From Thermoprotei archaeon ex4572_64 (GTDB taxonomy: Archaea; Thermoproteota; Thermoprotei; Thermoproteales; Thermocladiaceae), in assembly GCA_002254895.1 (NCBI GenBank), contig NJDF01000028.1:1-10729 (forward strand): 10,729 nt of DNA. The letters are read 5' to 3'. How positions within the stretch are numbered: the stretch's first letter is position 1; every line of letters starts with the position of its first letter. Shown one piece after another: positions 1 to 7,074 of this stretch. Made by a program: the position numbers and the translations under genes. The notes beneath the pieces were generated by a model. The model ran no database searches. It saw nothing but the letters and a program-made list of their open reading frames with translations, and was not told where the DNA came from.

Positions 1-43
1 AATCTTTAACAACGAGTCTTCTACGAATTTCTATTTTGGTCAT
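1..43 (-). CDS. Partial hypothetical protein, first 14 codons
   Basis: An open frame on the minus strand starts with ATG at 43-41 and reads MTKIEIRRRLVVKD before leaving the window. No function can be assigned from 14 residues. The support is positional: a TATA-like CTTTATTAA (minus strand, 76-68) lies about 28 nt upstream of this ATG. That is the same spacing seen at nearly every other gene in the window, and the codons are typical of the neighbours. It would be transcribed divergently from the TatD-like gene at 165. A chance open frame cannot be excluded. Confidence 0.45.
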   Translation of the reverse strand, partial: MTKIEIRRRLVVKD

Positions 44-67
44 TGAGTTAGATTGCTATGAGTGGAA

Positions 68-76
68 TTAATAAAG
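68..76 (-). promoter_or_regulatory. TATA-like box for the left-edge minus-strand gene
   Basis: CTTTATTAA on the minus strand is centred about 28 nt upstream of the ATG at 43. This fits an archaeal TATA box driving a leaderless or near-leaderless transcript. Confidence 0.4.
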
Positions 77-131
77 TGTACGTGTATATTGTACAAGTTA
101 AGTGCTTCATCATGTATGTAAGAGTGAAAAG

Positions 132-138
132 TATATAA
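132..138 (+). promoter_or_regulatory. TATA box of the TatD-like gene
   Basis: TATATAA preceded by a purine-rich GTGAAAAG stretch (BRE-like) places the transcription start near 162, just before the ATG at 165. It decides the start of the downstream gene: the longer frame beginning at the ATG at 102 would start upstream of this promoter. Confidence 0.6.
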
Positions 139-164
139 GGGTTGAAATTTTACTTAACCTTCAT

Positions 165-1019
165 ATGGACATTATATTTGCTGATGCTCATTGTCATTTC
201 AATCCCATCCACGGTCTTGGTGCTAGAGAAATTGCACGAAAATTCAAGAGAGTTAATGGTTGGTTTATTGCCTTTATTGGTTTATCTCCACATCATTACG
301 GTATGGATTTAACCTTAGATAACTACTTCAGAGCTCATGAAATTGCTATTAAAGAGTGTAAAAGAGCTAAGGAGGAGGGTTTAGAAATTGCTTGTCTTGT
401 TGGTTTTCATCCAGCAGATATTGATAAGCTTGTTAACGTTAAGAAGTTAAAACTTGAGGAAGTACTTAACTTTCTAGATAAAGTTATTGATCATGTTGTT
501 AAACTATTTAAGGAAGGTGAAGTTAATGGTATTGCTGAGATTGGAAGACAACATTACAAGACTGAACCTCAATTTCTTGTTCTTGCTAATTTAATTCTTG
601 ATAAAGTTTTAGAACTTGTAAAGGATTATAACATGATTATCCATCTGCATCTGGAACAAGCGGGATACATAACAATACTGGACATTATTAAGAGAGTAAG
701 TAGATTAGGTGTTCCTAGAGAGAAAATTCTTATTCATCATGCAAGACCAGGAACTTTAGAACATGCTATTAGTAGTGATTTAATAGCTAGTACTCCAGGA
801 ATTGAACCTATATTGAGAATTGCTATGAATTTTGAACCTAAATACTTAATTGAAAGTGATTTTATAGATGATCCTAAAAGACCTGGCATAGTAGTTGAGC
901 CTTGGAAAATGATCGAGTATGAATTGAAAATTATGAGAGAGAAGAATCTTAACGAGGATTACTTATGGAAAGTTAATGTTGATAATATTGTTAAGTTCTA
1001 TAACGTTAATTCTCCCTAA
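165..1019 (+). CDS. TatD-related metal-dependent hydrolase
   Basis: A 284-residue protein of the amidohydrolase/TatD superfamily, probably a cytoplasmic metal-dependent phosphoesterase or nuclease; the substrate is unknown. Visible metal-site motifs are D7-x-H9-x-H11 at the end of strand 1, G-F-H82-P, A-E125-I-G, I-H160-L-H162, H191-H192 and E230-S-D232. Their order matches the TatD fold. The E-S-D-F-I-D-D-P segment corresponds to the E-T-D-(S)-P region of bacterial TatD. Length is slightly above the usual 260 residues. The ATG at 165 is preferred over the upstream ATG at 102 because a TATA box lies between them and because the frame becomes TatD-like exactly from 165. It converges on tyw1 and the two stops overlap by 4 nt. 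Archaeal members form a distinct branch of the family, so true TatD DNase activity is not assured. Confidence 0.85.
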   Translation: MDIIFADAHCHFNPIHGLGAREIARKFKRVNGWFIAFIGLSPHHYGMDLTLDNYFRAHEIAIKECKRAKEEGLEIACLVGFHPADIDKLVNVKKLKLEEVLNFLDKVIDHVVKLFKEGEVNGIAEIGRQHYKTEPQFLVLANLILDKVLELVKDYNMIIHLHLEQAGYITILDIIKRVSRLGVPREKILIHHARPGTLEHAISSDLIASTPGIEPILRIAMNFEPKYLIESDFIDDPKRPGIVVEPWKMIEYELKIMREKNLNEDYLWKVNVDNIVKFYNVNSP

Positions 1020-2083
1020 TTCTCAACTCTAGGCTTCACCTCTTTAATATATCTATCAATTTTACGTTTAATACTTCTAAGAACTACTATTCTTGAATCT
1101 AATTGTTCATCCATATATTCAAAGTGTTTAAAATCTTTATTAACTTCTCTTAAGAATCTTCTAGACCATTCTTTAACTTCTTCATGTCTCATCATGTTCT
1201 CTCTAGATAAGTAGTGTAGTGAGTAGCCTAGACTCATGTAGCTTTTAATTTCAATAAAGTGTGGATTTGCTTTTCTTACAAGTTCAGCAAATTCTTTAAT
1301 GTACTTATCATCAGTATTTATATTCTTTATTAAGGTTAATCTAATGACTGTTCTTGTTCTTAAAGTACTTAAAAGTTCTAAACTCTTATTGAAGATCTTC
1401 CAAGCATTCTTAGCTTCAAGTACTGGTCTATGTATCTTGTAGTATAGTTCTTCATTAGGTGCTGTTAAGGATAAGTATAACTGTGTTGGTAAGGCATCTT
1501 CATGATCAAGTTTTTCAAGCATGTCTGGACATCTACCGTTAGTTACTAAGAATATTGATCTTGTATTTGGTAAGGTTCTCAAGTACAAGATGAGTTCAGG
1601 AAGTTTAGGATATAGTGTTGGTTCTCCAGAAAGTGAAATTGCCCAATGCGTTGGTTCTAAAGCTTCAAGAACCTTCTCTCTACTACATTTCCTATGACCA
1701 AAATATCCTGAAAGTAATCTTCTTCTCTCCTTAAGTATTCCCTGAACAAGTTCTTCAGGTTCAAGAACTTCATTCTTCTCAGGTATGAAGTAATCGTAAG
1801 TGTCAGTCACTCTCCAACAGTATATACACTTATTATGACATATCATGCCTACAGGACTAAACTCTACACATCTATGAGAACCACCAAAAGGTGCTGTGTA
1901 GAATTTAACTTTATAGCAGTGTCTTTTCTCCGTAAGTGCTCTCCTAGTCCAGTGGCAAAGTTCAACTGTTGCATGCTTGTAAACACCATAACCTGCTTTC
2001 TTTAATAGAGCCTCAACGTCTAGAGTAAGTCTTAACTTTCCATCACTGAGTGCGTGAAATCTACAAGATTCTATACTTAGCAT
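1016..2083 (-). CDS. taw1: TYW1, 4-demethylwyosine synthase (tRNA-Phe G37)
   Basis: Radical-SAM enzyme that condenses pyruvate carbons with N1-methylguanosine-37 of tRNA-Phe to make the tricyclic imidazoline core of wyosine. With this ATG the protein is 355 residues. Numbered from the TTG two codons upstream, it shows the radical-SAM C84-x3-C88-x2-C91-W-R motif. It also has three earlier cysteines, C45, C58 and C74, the usual ligands of the second [4Fe-4S] cluster of TYW1. The signature S-H-R-C-V-E-F-S-P precedes the radical-SAM cysteines, and the S-L-S-G-E-P-T-L-Y segment is the conserved SAM-binding GEP region. No flavodoxin domain is present, as expected for the archaeal form. ATG 2083 is preferred, but TTG 2089 in the same frame is possible because the TATA box predicts a transcript start near 2088. 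The gene lies downstream of the metal regulator but has its own promoter. Confidence 0.93.
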   Translation of the reverse strand: MLSIESCRFHALSDGKLRLTLDVEALLKKAGYGVYKHATVELCHWTRRALTEKRHCYKVKFYTAPFGGSHRCVEFSPVGMICHNKCIYCWRVTDTYDYFIPEKNEVLEPEELVQGILKERRRLLSGYFGHRKCSREKVLEALEPTHWAISLSGEPTLYPKLPELILYLRTLPNTRSIFLVTNGRCPDMLEKLDHEDALPTQLYLSLTAPNEELYYKIHRPVLEAKNAWKIFNKSLELLSTLRTRTVIRLTLIKNINTDDKYIKEFAELVRKANPHFIEIKSYMSLGYSLHYLSRENMMRHEEVKEWSRRFLREVNKDFKHFEYMDEQLDSRIVVLRSIKRKIDRYIKEVKPRVEN

Positions 2084-2110
2084 TCTCAATACTTCATATT
2101 TGTAGAGGTT

Positions 2111-2118
2111 GTTAAAAC
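2111..2118 (-). promoter_or_regulatory. TATA-like box of the TYW1 gene
   Basis: GTTTTAAC on the minus strand lies in the 33-nt gap between the DtxR-like gene and tyw1, centred about 31 nt before ATG 2083 (about 25 nt before TTG 2089). It is AT-rich and weaker than the other TATA boxes here. Confidence 0.4.
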
Positions 2119-2122
2119 ATAC

Positions 2123-2617
2123 CTAACGTAATTTACGTACACATATTTGTGATGAGCAACACGTTAAGCACGCTCCATGTCGGTAATAGTGGTATAGATT
2201 TTCTAGAAATCTAGGTAATCCTCTAGGACATTTCTTAATAAACTCTACAAATTTTAACATTCTATCAAGCGTTAATTCGTGAATTCCGTGCTCGATATAG
2301 CATGAATCTTTCTCAGCAATTTCTTCAGGAATATTTAAAATCGTGGTTAAGAATTCCTTAATAGCTACGTGTCTTCTATATATTTCCTTAGCAATACTTA
2401 AGCCTTCACTTGTCAAAGTTATTGATTCATGTTTGGTATAGTTTACAAGTCCCTTCTTTGATAATTTCTCAAGAAACTCAACAACACTTGAAGACTTTAT
2501 GTTAAGTAGTCTTGCTAAATCTTTAACTCTAACATTGCCTTTCCTTTTAAGGATTATGTATATTGCTTCAAGGTACTCCTCCTCTCTCTTACTTAAGTTC
2601 TTCTCAGAATGTGACAT
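2123..2617 (-). CDS. DtxR/MntR-family metal-dependent transcriptional regulator
   Basis: A 164-residue metalloregulator. Residues 8-75 form the winged helix (E-E-E-Y-L-E-A-I-Y at 12-20, recognition region S42-S-S-V-V-E-F-L-E, wing near 60-70). Residues 80-145 form the metal-binding dimerisation domain. Ligands readable by alignment with MntR/DtxR are E14, E17, H83, E87, C106, E109 and H110 (D-S-C-Y-I-E-H-G). Cys at 106 is the DtxR-like choice, while E14 is the MntR-like acidic choice, so metal preference (Mn or Fe) cannot be read off. There is no SH3-like third domain; the protein ends in a Cys-rich tail with C150, C153, C154 and C159. The ATG at 2617 is supported by a TATA box about 29 nt upstream. 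It probably represses metal-uptake genes located elsewhere; no transporter is visible here. Confidence 0.85.
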   Translation of the reverse strand: MSHSEKNLSKREEEYLEAIYIILKRKGNVRVKDLARLLNIKSSSVVEFLEKLSKKGLVNYTKHESITLTSEGLSIAKEIYRRHVAIKEFLTTILNIPEEIAEKDSCYIEHGIHELTLDRMLKFVEFIKKCPRGLPRFLENLYHYYRHGACLTCCSSQICVRKLR

Positions 2618-2641
2618 CTCTAAGCTAATTTTCTCATTCCT

Positions 2642-2650
2642 CCTTATATT
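2642..2650 (-). promoter_or_regulatory. TATA box of the DtxR-like regulator
   Basis: AATATAAGG on the minus strand is centred about 29 nt upstream of the ATG at 2617, inside the 3' end of the decayed gene. It implies that the regulator is transcribed on its own with almost no leader. The adjacent GGAGG, about 20 nt before the ATG, is therefore unlikely to act as a ribosome binding site. Confidence 0.5.
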
Positions 2651-2811
2651 TTTTCTGTTCCAGCATTTCTAAACTTAAATTTTCAAGCTTACTAGTAAGT
2701 TTAGTGTCTTTACGTAATAATTCATCAATAATGTGTAGATATCTTGCTAATCTTACAGCTTAGGAAAGAATGGATGAATTTATATAATCTGTTACGAATT
2801 TCTTTATGATG

Positions 2812-2827
2812 TTGTCTGTGCAGACAA
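2812..2827. repeat. Perfect 7-bp inverted repeat with 2-nt spacer
   Basis: TTGTCTG, TG, CAGACAA: both 7-bp arms match exactly. It sits at the point where the reading frame of the decayed gene shifts, about 200 nt upstream of the DtxR-like gene. It could be a protein-binding palindrome, a mutational hotspot or chance. Confidence 0.5.
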
Positions 2828-2961
2828 ATAGAGATCTTTACCTTCAGTAATTCTTCTATATAGTTCTGGATTTACATTACTTAAACATGCAGATAATATG
2901 ATTAAATTCTTCTCTTTAAGTTTTGATGATTTTACCCACGTACTTAAAAGCCAAGAACTAT

Positions 2962-4287
2962 TCATGAAGTGTGATTTTTTCCTCTCTCTTTTAAGTATTT
3001 TTGACTTTGCTGTTTAAACATTAATACTGGGCAGTAGTTACCACACATAGTGCATGGTTTACCTTTAGGCTCACCGAATTGTGTATATACTTTCCACGCA
3101 TCTTCAGGATTCATCAATTTTGCAATCATGTTTTTCCAATCAAGTTCATTTCTGTATCTACTTAACTCTAAATCCCAACTAGCAACTTTACCACCATACT
3201 TAACGATATCTGCGACATGTGCAGCAATCTTGTGTGCAATTAATCCTTCCTTCACTTGTTCAGGTGTTGGTATGCTTAGATGTTCAGCTGGTGTTAAATA
3301 GCATAGAAAGTCTGCACCAGCAGCTGCAGCAAGTGCTGCTCCTATGGCTGATGCTACATGATCGTAAGGTGCTGCAATGTCTGTTGGTAAAGGTCCAAGT
3401 ACATAATATGGTGCACCTCTAGTTAACTTCTTCATAAGCTTAACATCCCATATAATCTCATTTAAAGGCATGTGGCCTGGCCCCTCAACAATAACTTGAA
3501 CACCATATTCTCTAGCTCTCTTTACAAGTCTTGCAGTATTTAATAATTCAGCAATATGAAGCTCATCATGAGCATCATGAATAGCTCCTGGTCTTAATGC
3601 ATCACCAAGACTGATGACAGCATCGTATTGTGTAAACATTTCTAAAATGTTATCAAAGTATTTCCATAATGGATTCTCATCACCATTATGTAATACCCAT
3701 CCTGCAATCATGTCACCACCACGACTAACTATAGGTATTACTCTTTCACTCTTAATTGCCTTGACGATTAAGTCTTTAGTTAATGATGCATGTAATGTCA
3801 TAAAGTCTACACCATCTTTTAAATGAAGCTCTATAGTGTTTAATAGATCATCTACTGTAAAGTATGCTCCTCCTCCTCTCTTTCTACACGCCTCCACAAA
3901 CACTTGATATATAGGTACTGTTCCAAGTGGTAGTGGTTCAGAATATCTCATTAATGTTCTTCTAATTTCGTTGAGATCACCACCTACAGATAAGTCCATG
4001 ATAGTATCTGCTCCATGTCTTAATGCTATTCCTACTTTCTCAATCTCCATATCTAGATTACATACATACTCACTAGTACCTACATTAACATTTACTTTAG
4101 TTCTCAATCCACAACCTATACCTGTGGTTTTTACTCTCTCTCTTCTAACTACATTTCTAGTAATTACAATTCTTCCAGATGCAATTCTGTCTCTAATTTT
4201 TTCAGGACTTAAACCTTCAATTTTTGCAAGTTCTCTAAATTCGTCAGTAATTGTGCCTTGCTTAGCAATTCTGACTAGTGTACTCAT
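2962..4287 (-). CDS. thiC: ThiC, phosphomethylpyrimidine (HMP-P) synthase
   Basis: Radical-SAM enzyme that rearranges 5-aminoimidazole ribotide into HMP phosphate, the pyrimidine half of thiamine. The 441-residue length matches the short archaeal/clostridial form without the N-terminal extension of E. coli ThiC. Visible signatures are [15 protein letters not shown] near 58-72, [13 protein letters not shown] near 92-104, the substrate-site motif V-E-G-P-G-H-M-P near 266-273 and [14 protein letters not shown] near 297-310. The C-terminal cluster motif is C-T-M-C-G-N-Y-C. The last spacing is C-x2-C-x3-C, one residue shorter than the C-x2-C-x4-C of E. coli-type ThiC. The ATG at 4287 has a TATA box about 27 nt upstream. 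An ATG four nt earlier (4291) is out of frame. No other thiamine gene is in the window. Confidence 0.95.
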   Translation of the reverse strand: MSTLVRIAKQGTITDEFRELAKIEGLSPEKIRDRIASGRIVITRNVVRRERVKTTGIGCGLRTKVNVNVGTSEYVCNLDMEIEKVGIALRHGADTIMDLSVGGDLNEIRRTLMRYSEPLPLGTVPIYQVFVEACRKRGGGAYFTVDDLLNTIELHLKDGVDFMTLHASLTKDLIVKAIKSERVIPIVSRGGDMIAGWVLHNGDENPLWKYFDNILEMFTQYDAVISLGDALRPGAIHDAHDELHIAELLNTARLVKRAREYGVQVIVEGPGHMPLNEIIWDVKLMKKLTRGAPYYVLGPLPTDIAAPYDHVASAIGAALAAAAGADFLCYLTPAEHLSIPTPEQVKEGLIAHKIAAHVADIVKYGGKVASWDLELSRYRNELDWKNMIAKLMNPEDAWKVYTQFGEPKGKPCTMCGNYCPVLMFKQQSQKYLKERGKNHTS

Positions 4288-4304
4288 TCATTAATCGTGT
4301 TTTC

Positions 4305-4321
4305 AAGCTTCTTATAAGCTT
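4305..4321 (-). promoter_or_regulatory. thiC TATA box flanked by AAGCTT repeats (possible operator)
   Basis: On the minus strand the sequence is AAGCTT-ATAAG-AAGCTT. The TATA element TTATAAG (4317-4311) is centred about 27 nt before the thiC ATG, so the transcript should be leaderless and has no room for a TPP riboswitch. Two copies of the palindrome AAGCTT, 11 bp apart start to start, flank and overlap the TATA box. This is a geometry that a repressor could use to block TBP binding. The operator role is inference. Confidence 0.5.
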
Positions 4322-4393
4322 AATTCACTATACTTAAAGTGTGTATTGAGGTTCTCAGTTTAGTAGTTACAGAAAGACAAGCTTAGTGAAGAG

Positions 4394-5722
4394 TTAATGT
4401 GTATGTTTGCTTAAGACTTTCTCAACCTTTAATAGGTAATTAACTTTCTCCTCCTCTTCGAAATTCTCGTTAAGCCTAATCATACCCAATCTGATGTGGT
4501 GAATCTTCACTGTCTCTTCAAAATTTCTAGAAATAGTGATTACTGCCTTTCTCTGATGGTAGTAGATTTTTCTTAAACATCCAAGAGCTAATAAGTAGTT
4601 ATTCTCATCTTCAAGACCTACAAGTAATCCTCGCTCCCAGTTGAGTGGTAGTATAATGACTTCACCACCACCAGGCATATTTATTATTTGACCTTCCTTA
4701 ACATCACTGATAACTATGACTGATTCACTAATCTGCTCAGCATATTTAATGCTTGACTTAACGAATTTACTAACGAATTTACTAATTAATCTCTTTAACT
4801 CATCACTCAACTGTACTCCTGAACATATTGGAATGTTAATTATTGGTATCTTCTCTAAATTAATACTTAGCTCTCTCGTAGGCATTAAATATCTTCCATA
4901 ACCCATCTCTCTATGTATTTTCCTATCTTCTCTAGTTCTAGTTCTTGTAGCTTGTGGTGCAGGTAGTATCAATAATCTATCACTAAACTTCTCGTTAAGA
5001 CTACTTACTAAATTATCAACTTCATCTTCTCTCTTAATGATGATGATGTAGTTTGGATTTAATTTCTCAATAAGTGAGTACTTGTACTTAACAGCCTCTT
5101 TCGTAGATACCCAACCATCAGTATTTATGACTACCGTATCCACATTCTCAACATTCATTAAGTACTTGGTTAGTTTATGTACGGAATCAACAACATCTCT
5201 CCAAACTTTCTCAACACTTGTAGTTTTTAAAAAAAGTGACTTCACTGGTCTTAATGAACTTAGATGTGTAAGAACGTCATCTTTAAGTATGGCTGCGTCA
5301 ATAGTTGCTGGTGGTCCTAGATCGTTCTGTCCCAAATCGGCATCAATGATGCCAACTTTCAGACCACTGATAGAGGCTTTATTCGCGAGAGTTATTGTTA
5401 GAGTTGTTTTTCCAACATCCATAGCTCCTAAAATGGTTATTACTGAGTTCTTCAACTTCACTTTTAAAATTTCTCTCTCCCAGATATCGATAACTTCCTC
5501 ACCTTCCATTACCTTCTCGATCTTACCGCCTTGTCCAAGAGTTACTTGAAGTTTAGTGTCCTCTAATGCCTTAATAACAACCTTTCTAGCTCTAAGTATG
5601 GTGAACTTATCATTAATACTGTAAGTAATGCCTACAGCGTATACTTTACCTTCAAGAACTTTAACGAGTGCTGGTCCTTCAATTCTTATAGACTGACCAG
5701 TATTTAGGTAGCAGTACTCCAT
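4394..5722 (-). CDS. Clp1/Grc3-type polynucleotide 5'-hydroxyl kinase
   Basis: A 442-residue P-loop protein of the Clp1/Grc3 family. The characterised Pyrococcus homologue phosphorylates 5'-OH ends of RNA and DNA, and a role in RNA end repair or tRNA/rRNA processing is usually proposed. Residues 1-90 look like the beta-rich N-terminal domain. Walker A is G99-A-M-D-V-G-K-T-T107 and is followed by the family signature D127-A-D-L-G-Q-N-D-L-G-P-P138. A hydrophobic strand ending in N-T-D-G-W near 200 is the next nucleotide-binding element. The R-T-R-T-R-E-D-R segment near 280-288 resembles a basic lid region. The last 120 residues form a C-terminal beta-rich domain with P-G-G-G-E. Start ATG 5722 lies about 27 nt after a TATA box. 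The gene lies between thiC and the FAD dehydrogenase, with a separate promoter. Confidence 0.87.
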   Translation of the reverse strand: MEYCYLNTGQSIRIEGPALVKVLEGKVYAVGITYSINDKFTILRARKVVIKALEDTKLQVTLGQGGKIEKVMEGEEVIDIWEREILKVKLKNSVITILGAMDVGKTTLTITLANKASISGLKVGIIDADLGQNDLGPPATIDAAILKDDVLTHLSSLRPVKSLFLKTTSVEKVWRDVVDSVHKLTKYLMNVENVDTVVINTDGWVSTKEAVKYKYSLIEKLNPNYIIIIKREDEVDNLVSSLNEKFSDRLLILPAPQATRTRTREDRKIHREMGYGRYLMPTRELSINLEKIPIINIPICSGVQLSDELKRLISKFVSKFVKSSIKYAEQISESVIVISDVKEGQIINMPGGGEVIILPLNWERGLLVGLEDENNYLLALGCLRKIYYHQRKAVITISRNFEETVKIHHIRLGMIRLNENFEEEEKVNYLLKVEKVLSKHTH

Positions 5723-5744
5723 TGATTATGTAGTTATATGTGGG

Positions 5745-5752
5745 TTATTTAA
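5745..5752 (-). promoter_or_regulatory. TATA box of the Clp1-type kinase gene
   Basis: TTAAATAA on the minus strand, in the 42-nt gap between genes, is centred about 27 nt upstream of the ATG at 5722, which predicts a leaderless mRNA. Confidence 0.55.
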
Positions 5753-5764
5753 GAATTCTAAATA

Positions 5765-6982
5765 TCAATACTTGACAGTTCCTGAATATTCGTAGTATAG
5801 TTCATTAGTAATTTTAACATCAAGCTTATTAAGTATTCCCCAAGCAGCAATGATTCCTGTAGCTGCAGCTATATTTAAACCCCTAGAGAGACCAACACCA
5901 TCACCAGCTACGAAAAGTCCTTCTAAGCATGACTCTAAGAATCTATTAGTAACTACTCTCATGCTGTAGTACTTAATTTCAGGTGCGTAGAGTAGTGTAT
6001 GCTTAGAGGCAAGGCCTGGCAGTACGTTATCGATCTTATGTATAGCTAATCTTACAGATACTAATATGGCAAAATTTGTATACAAGCTTCTCTTACCAAT
6101 ATATGTCTCACCATTAACACCAATAGTGCCATCACTGTAGACTTCTTTAACAACATATCCACCAGGGTTTGTACAGAACGTTCTCACTTTATCATCGTAA
6201 GTCTTTGTGTACACTATGATTTTAGGATCCATGTAGATGTTTGTTAAGGGCTCCATAACAGCATAAGGAACTTCAACACGTACACCAACATCTAGTGGGT
6301 TTGGTTCCATCTCAATACCTAACCTTCTAGCTTCATCTCTAAACCACTCAGCTCCACCTCTGCCTGGAGCAACAAGTAGTACTTTACATTTAACACTACC
6401 ATTACTCGTAGTTAATCTATAATTTTCACCATCCCTATCTATCTTGAATACTTCAGTCTTAGTGAATATCTTAACACCATTTTCCTCAAGATATTGAGTA
6501 ATATTTTCAATGACATGTACTGTTCTGTCAGTACCTATGTGTCTCTGCTTGATTGGTATTAATTGTGCACCAACTTTGATAAATTTTCTCTGAAATTCTT
6601 TAAACTCTTCATTAAAGGGGTTGTAAATTCTATCACTAGGTGCACCAAATTTTACAAAAATTGAATCTACATAATTTACAATCTTCATGGCAAGCTCCCA
6701 ACTACCTGTAAATTCGTGAAGTTCACCACCAATATCTGGTCTTAAGTTTATGATTCCGCTACTCAAAGTTCCTGCACCACCAACACCGTACATGATGTTG
6801 CATGGTTTACAGTCATTACACGTACCTTTAAGATGTAGTGAACATTTTCTTTCTCTAGCCCTTCTACCCTTGTCTAGAATAATTATGTTAAGTCTACAAT
6901 TATTTTCAAGACAGGTTTTAACGATTTCATAAGCTGCAAAAAGACCTGAAGGGCCAGCACCCACTATGGCTATATCGAACAT
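5765..6982 (-). CDS. FAD-dependent dehydrogenase, COG2509 type
   Basis: A 405-residue flavoprotein whose substrate is unknown. The N-terminal Rossmann motif is V7-G-A-G-P-S-G13, with the ribose-binding acidic residue in I-L-D-K-G near 35-39. A cysteine group follows (C47, C55, C58, C61), running straight into N-I-M-Y-G-V-G-G-A-G-T, the hallmark of COG2509 proteins. A second flavin motif, V-A-G-D-G-V-G-L-S-R-G, followed by A-A-A-T-G-I-I-A-A-W-G, lies near the C-terminus and contacts FAD. The overall plan resembles the HI0933/BaiN-like dehydrogenases. No signal peptide or membrane segment is seen, so it should be cytoplasmic. The cysteines could bind Fe-S or Zn, but this is inference. The ATG at 6982 lies about 33 nt after a TATA box, giving a leader of about 7 nt. 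Confidence 0.85.
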   Translation of the reverse strand: MFDIAIVGAGPSGLFAAYEIVKTCLENNCRLNIIILDKGRRARERKCSLHLKGTCNDCKPCNIMYGVGGAGTLSSGIINLRPDIGGELHEFTGSWELAMKIVNYVDSIFVKFGAPSDRIYNPFNEEFKEFQRKFIKVGAQLIPIKQRHIGTDRTVHVIENITQYLEENGVKIFTKTEVFKIDRDGENYRLTTSNGSVKCKVLLVAPGRGGAEWFRDEARRLGIEMEPNPLDVGVRVEVPYAVMEPLTNIYMDPKIIVYTKTYDDKVRTFCTNPGGYVVKEVYSDGTIGVNGETYIGKRSLYTNFAILVSVRLAIHKIDNVLPGLASKHTLLYAPEIKYYSMRVVTNRFLESCLEGLFVAGDGVGLSRGLNIAAATGIIAAWGILNKLDVKITNELYYEYSGTVKY

Positions 6983-7010
6983 TTATTACCATTAGTCTGT
7001 ATGAAGAGTC

Positions 7011-7020
7011 ATTTTTATAC
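7011..7020 (-). promoter_or_regulatory. TATA box of the FAD dehydrogenase gene
   Basis: GTATAAAAAT on the minus strand predicts a start near 6989, about 7 nt before the ATG at 6982. It lies in the gap downstream of purA. Confidence 0.55.
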
Positions 7021-7074
7021 TTTATCCAACATGCTTCACGTAGTTATTCTTAAAATTAGAAGATTATCTCATCA

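Larger units (their letters stand above)
2634..2965 (-). pseudogene. Decayed small gene downstream of thiC (frameshift plus stop)
   Basis: The 344-nt gap between thiC and the DtxR-like gene is not empty. An ATG at 2965 overlaps the thiC stop as ATGA and opens a 53-codon frame (to 2804) starting [10 protein letters not shown]. About where it loses protein-like character, another frame takes over (from about 2816, starting DNIIKKFVTDYINSS). That frame hits one TAA at 2762-2760 and continues for 41 more codons (starting AVRLARYLHIIDELL, ending QKKYKEE) to a TGA at 2636-2634. Joined, these would give a protein of about 110 residues, helical and Lys/Leu/Glu-rich at its C-terminus. I do not recognise the family. 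The ATGA coupling to thiC suggests the gene was once co-translated with it. Alternatives are two small independent ORFs, sequencing errors at both lesions, or chance open frames in AT-rich DNA. Confidence 0.45.

Noticed and set aside
102..164. Upstream ATG start for the TatD-like gene
   Set aside because: A TATA box at 132-138 lies downstream of this ATG, and the 21 extra residues precede the normal first strand of the family.
2638..2644. GGAGG as a Shine-Dalgarno for the DtxR-like gene
   Set aside because: It is about 20 nt from the ATG, too far, and lies at or upstream of the transcript start implied by the TATA box.
3971..4294. Plus-strand open frames inside thiC, clp1 and purA (for example 3971-4294, 5082-5549, 7001-7546)
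   Set aside because: They are antisense to strongly conserved genes, have low-complexity Ser/Thr/Leu/Pro-rich translations and no promoters of their own; 7001-7546 is mostly antisense purA.
4288..4393. TPP riboswitch upstream of thiC
   Set aside because: The TATA box is about 27 nt from the ATG, leaving no leader to hold one, and no thi-box conserved segments are visible.
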